Assembly: GCA_964617665.1 (NCBI GenBank)
Contig: CAZUAH010000688.1
Location: forward strand, 1-6,897
From: JADHUC01 sp964617665
GTDB taxonomy: Bacteria > Planctomycetota > Planctomycetia > Pirellulales > Pirellulaceae
Length of the DNA stretch: 6,897 nucleotides
Reading direction: 5' to 3'
The notes below the pieces were generated by a model. It was not told where the DNA came from, ran no database searches, and saw only the letters and a program-made list of their open reading frames with translations. This document shows positions 5,836 through 6,897 of this stretch, in pieces (the first letter of the stretch is position 1; each line of letters opens with the position of its first letter). Made by a program: the position numbers and the translations under genes.

Positions 5836-6897
5836 CTAGCCCCGAACCCGGTTGCGGTACTCGATCGGCCAGCAACCGTTTTGTCGGTGGAATGCCCGGC
5901 TGAATGAGGCCGCTGTACGGAAGCCGCATGCCGCGGCGATGCTGGCTACGGTTTCCTGGCTTTCGGACAGTAGAACGCAAGCTTTCTGCATTCGAACGGC
6001 GCTGAGTTCCTCGTGAACGGATCGCCCGAGTGCCTGGGCGAATCGCCGATCGAGCGTACGGCGTGACACGCCCACGGCGCGGGCAATATGCTCGACACCG
6101 ATCGCCTCGCCAGCATGTTCACGAACATGTTGGGCGGCGGACTCGACCAGCTCATCCTGCACGGCCAACACGTCGGTCGACCCGCGCATCGTAACACCGG
6201 TTGCTGGAAGTTGCCGACGCGGGCGCTTGATCCGCCTGCGTCGTATTGCATGATCGAGTATATCGGCGGCTTCGAATCCAATGCGTTCGGCGGGCACGTT
6301 GATGCTGGATAGTGATGGCCAAGTCAGCTTGGAAACCAGGTCGTCGTTGCCGATGCCCAAAACAGCTACCAGATCGGGTACCGGAAGGTCCGACCAGCGA
6401 CAAGCCGTCAGCACGCGTTCGCCGAGTTTGTCATCGAAGGTCAGGATTCCGACGGGCTTCGGCAAGGACTTCAGCCAGGCAGTCAGCGGTTTCATCTGCG
6501 ACTCGCCTTCGGCGACGCGCTGCGAGAATGTGGCAAGGGCAAAGCCGCGACGTCCGAGATGTTTGGCGAAATACGATTGGCGTTCCCCGGAAGCGCGTTT
6601 CCCACGCACACCGCAGTATCCGAAGTGCTTTAGGCCGAGTCTTGTCAGCGACTCTGCCGCCAGGCGGCCGACCTCGCGGTTGTCGAGCGATACCGACTTC
6701 GGAACATCGACTTCCGAAATCGCCGTATCCACCAACGGCACCGCCAAGCGTTTGGCCGTATCGACAAGCGTTTGGTCCGCAATGTACGCGATGATTCCCT
6801 GAGGCCGTAACTTGACCACTTCTCGTGCGGCCTCCTTGCCCTGGCGTCGCACCAGCATCATCCGCCAACCGTGCTGCTGCGCGTAGTGGGCCACACC
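5836..6897 (-). CDS. XylR-type AraC-family transcriptional regulator, 5' partial
   Basis: The stop codon is TAG (complement of 5836-5838). The frame stays open to the right edge, so the start is outside the window. A GTG at 6892-6894 gives 352 residues, while E. coli XylR has about 390. The visible N-terminus, VAHYAQQHGWRM, matches the first helix of the periplasmic-binding-protein-like sensor domain, usually preceded by a short 'ialliet...grgllrGi' strand. I therefore estimate 20-30 residues are missing. Residues 1 to about 225 form the LacI/ribose-binding-like sugar sensor, with VSLDNREVGRLAAESL, HFGYCGV, GILTFDD and VAVLGIGNDD, ending in SSINVPAERIGFEAADIL. Residues of about 250-352 form the AraC DNA-binding domain with two helix-turn-helix units (about 265-290 and 316-341), including CGFRTAASFSRAFHR. 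Family members bind a sugar in the sensor domain and activate catabolic genes. It converges on the oxidoreductase cluster and is a candidate local regulator. The ligand is unknown; the symbol xylR would overstate what is known. Confidence 0.9.
   Translation of the reverse strand, partial: GVAHYAQQHGWRMMLVRRQGKEAAREVVKLRPQGIIAYIADQTLVDTAKRLAVPLVDTAISEVDVPKSVSLDNREVGRLAAESLTRLGLKHFGYCGVRGKRASGERQSYFAKHLGRRGFALATFSQRVAEGESQMKPLTAWLKSLPKPVGILTFDDKLGERVLTACRWSDLPVPDLVAVLGIGNDDLVSKLTWPSLSSINVPAERIGFEAADILDHAIRRRRIKRPRRQLPATGVTMRGSTDVLAVQDELVESAAQHVREHAGEAIGVEHIARAVGVSRRTLDRRFAQALGRSVHEELSAVRMQKACVLLSESQETVASIAAACGFRTAASFSRAFHRQNGCWPIEYRNRVRG

Noticed and set aside
6281..6802. Plus-strand frame of 173 codons opposite the regulator
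   Set aside because: It lies antisense to a regulator with clear sensor and AraC domains, and its translation has no recognisable features.

Overview
This window looks like chromosomal DNA from a member of the Planctomycetes-Verrucomicrobia-Lentisphaerae (PVC) group, most likely a planctomycete. It is GC-rich, and it pairs a Tat-exported Gfo/Idh/MocA oxidoreductase with a Tat-exported FAD-dependent oxidoreductase. It also holds a glycoside-hydrolase-like protein, a XylR-type AraC regulator and a small membrane protein of a kind I recall from planctomycete genomes. No taxonomic marker gene is present, so the assignment rests on gene style and context.

Layout: (1) Bases 1-1401 (+) carry the 3' part of a large glycoside-hydrolase-like (TIM-barrel) protein whose beginning lies to the left of the window. 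(2) Bases 1451-1837 (+) carry a short orphan reading frame that resembles only the C-terminal tail of a heparinase-type or similar polysaccharide-active protein. It is probably a gene remnant. (3) Bases 1838-2106 are non-coding and hold a perfect 8-bp hairpin and a possible extended -10 promoter. (4) Bases 2107-2556 (+) encode a small protein with one N-terminal membrane anchor. (5) Bases 2601-4055 (+) encode the Gfo/Idh/MocA oxidoreductase and 4092-5444 (+) the FAD-dependent oxidoreductase. Gaps of 44 and 36 bases and good ribosome binding sites suggest that 2107-5444 is one transcription unit. (6) Bases 5445-5835 hold a doubtful reading frame (5468-5827) with a convincing signal peptide but an unrecognisable body, plus small inverted repeats. 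(7) Bases 5836-6897 (-) carry a XylR-like regulator that converges on the cluster and runs off the right edge.

A plausible reading, which is inference, is a carbohydrate-use locus. The hydrolase-like protein and two exported redox enzymes would act on a sugar or glycoside outside the cytoplasm, and the XylR-type protein would sense a sugar and control expression. The main oddity is the oxidoreductase at 2601, whose two signature active-site motifs both depart from the family consensus. I see no CRISPR array, tRNA, rRNA, insertion sequence or phage gene, and no clear case for a wholly new system.
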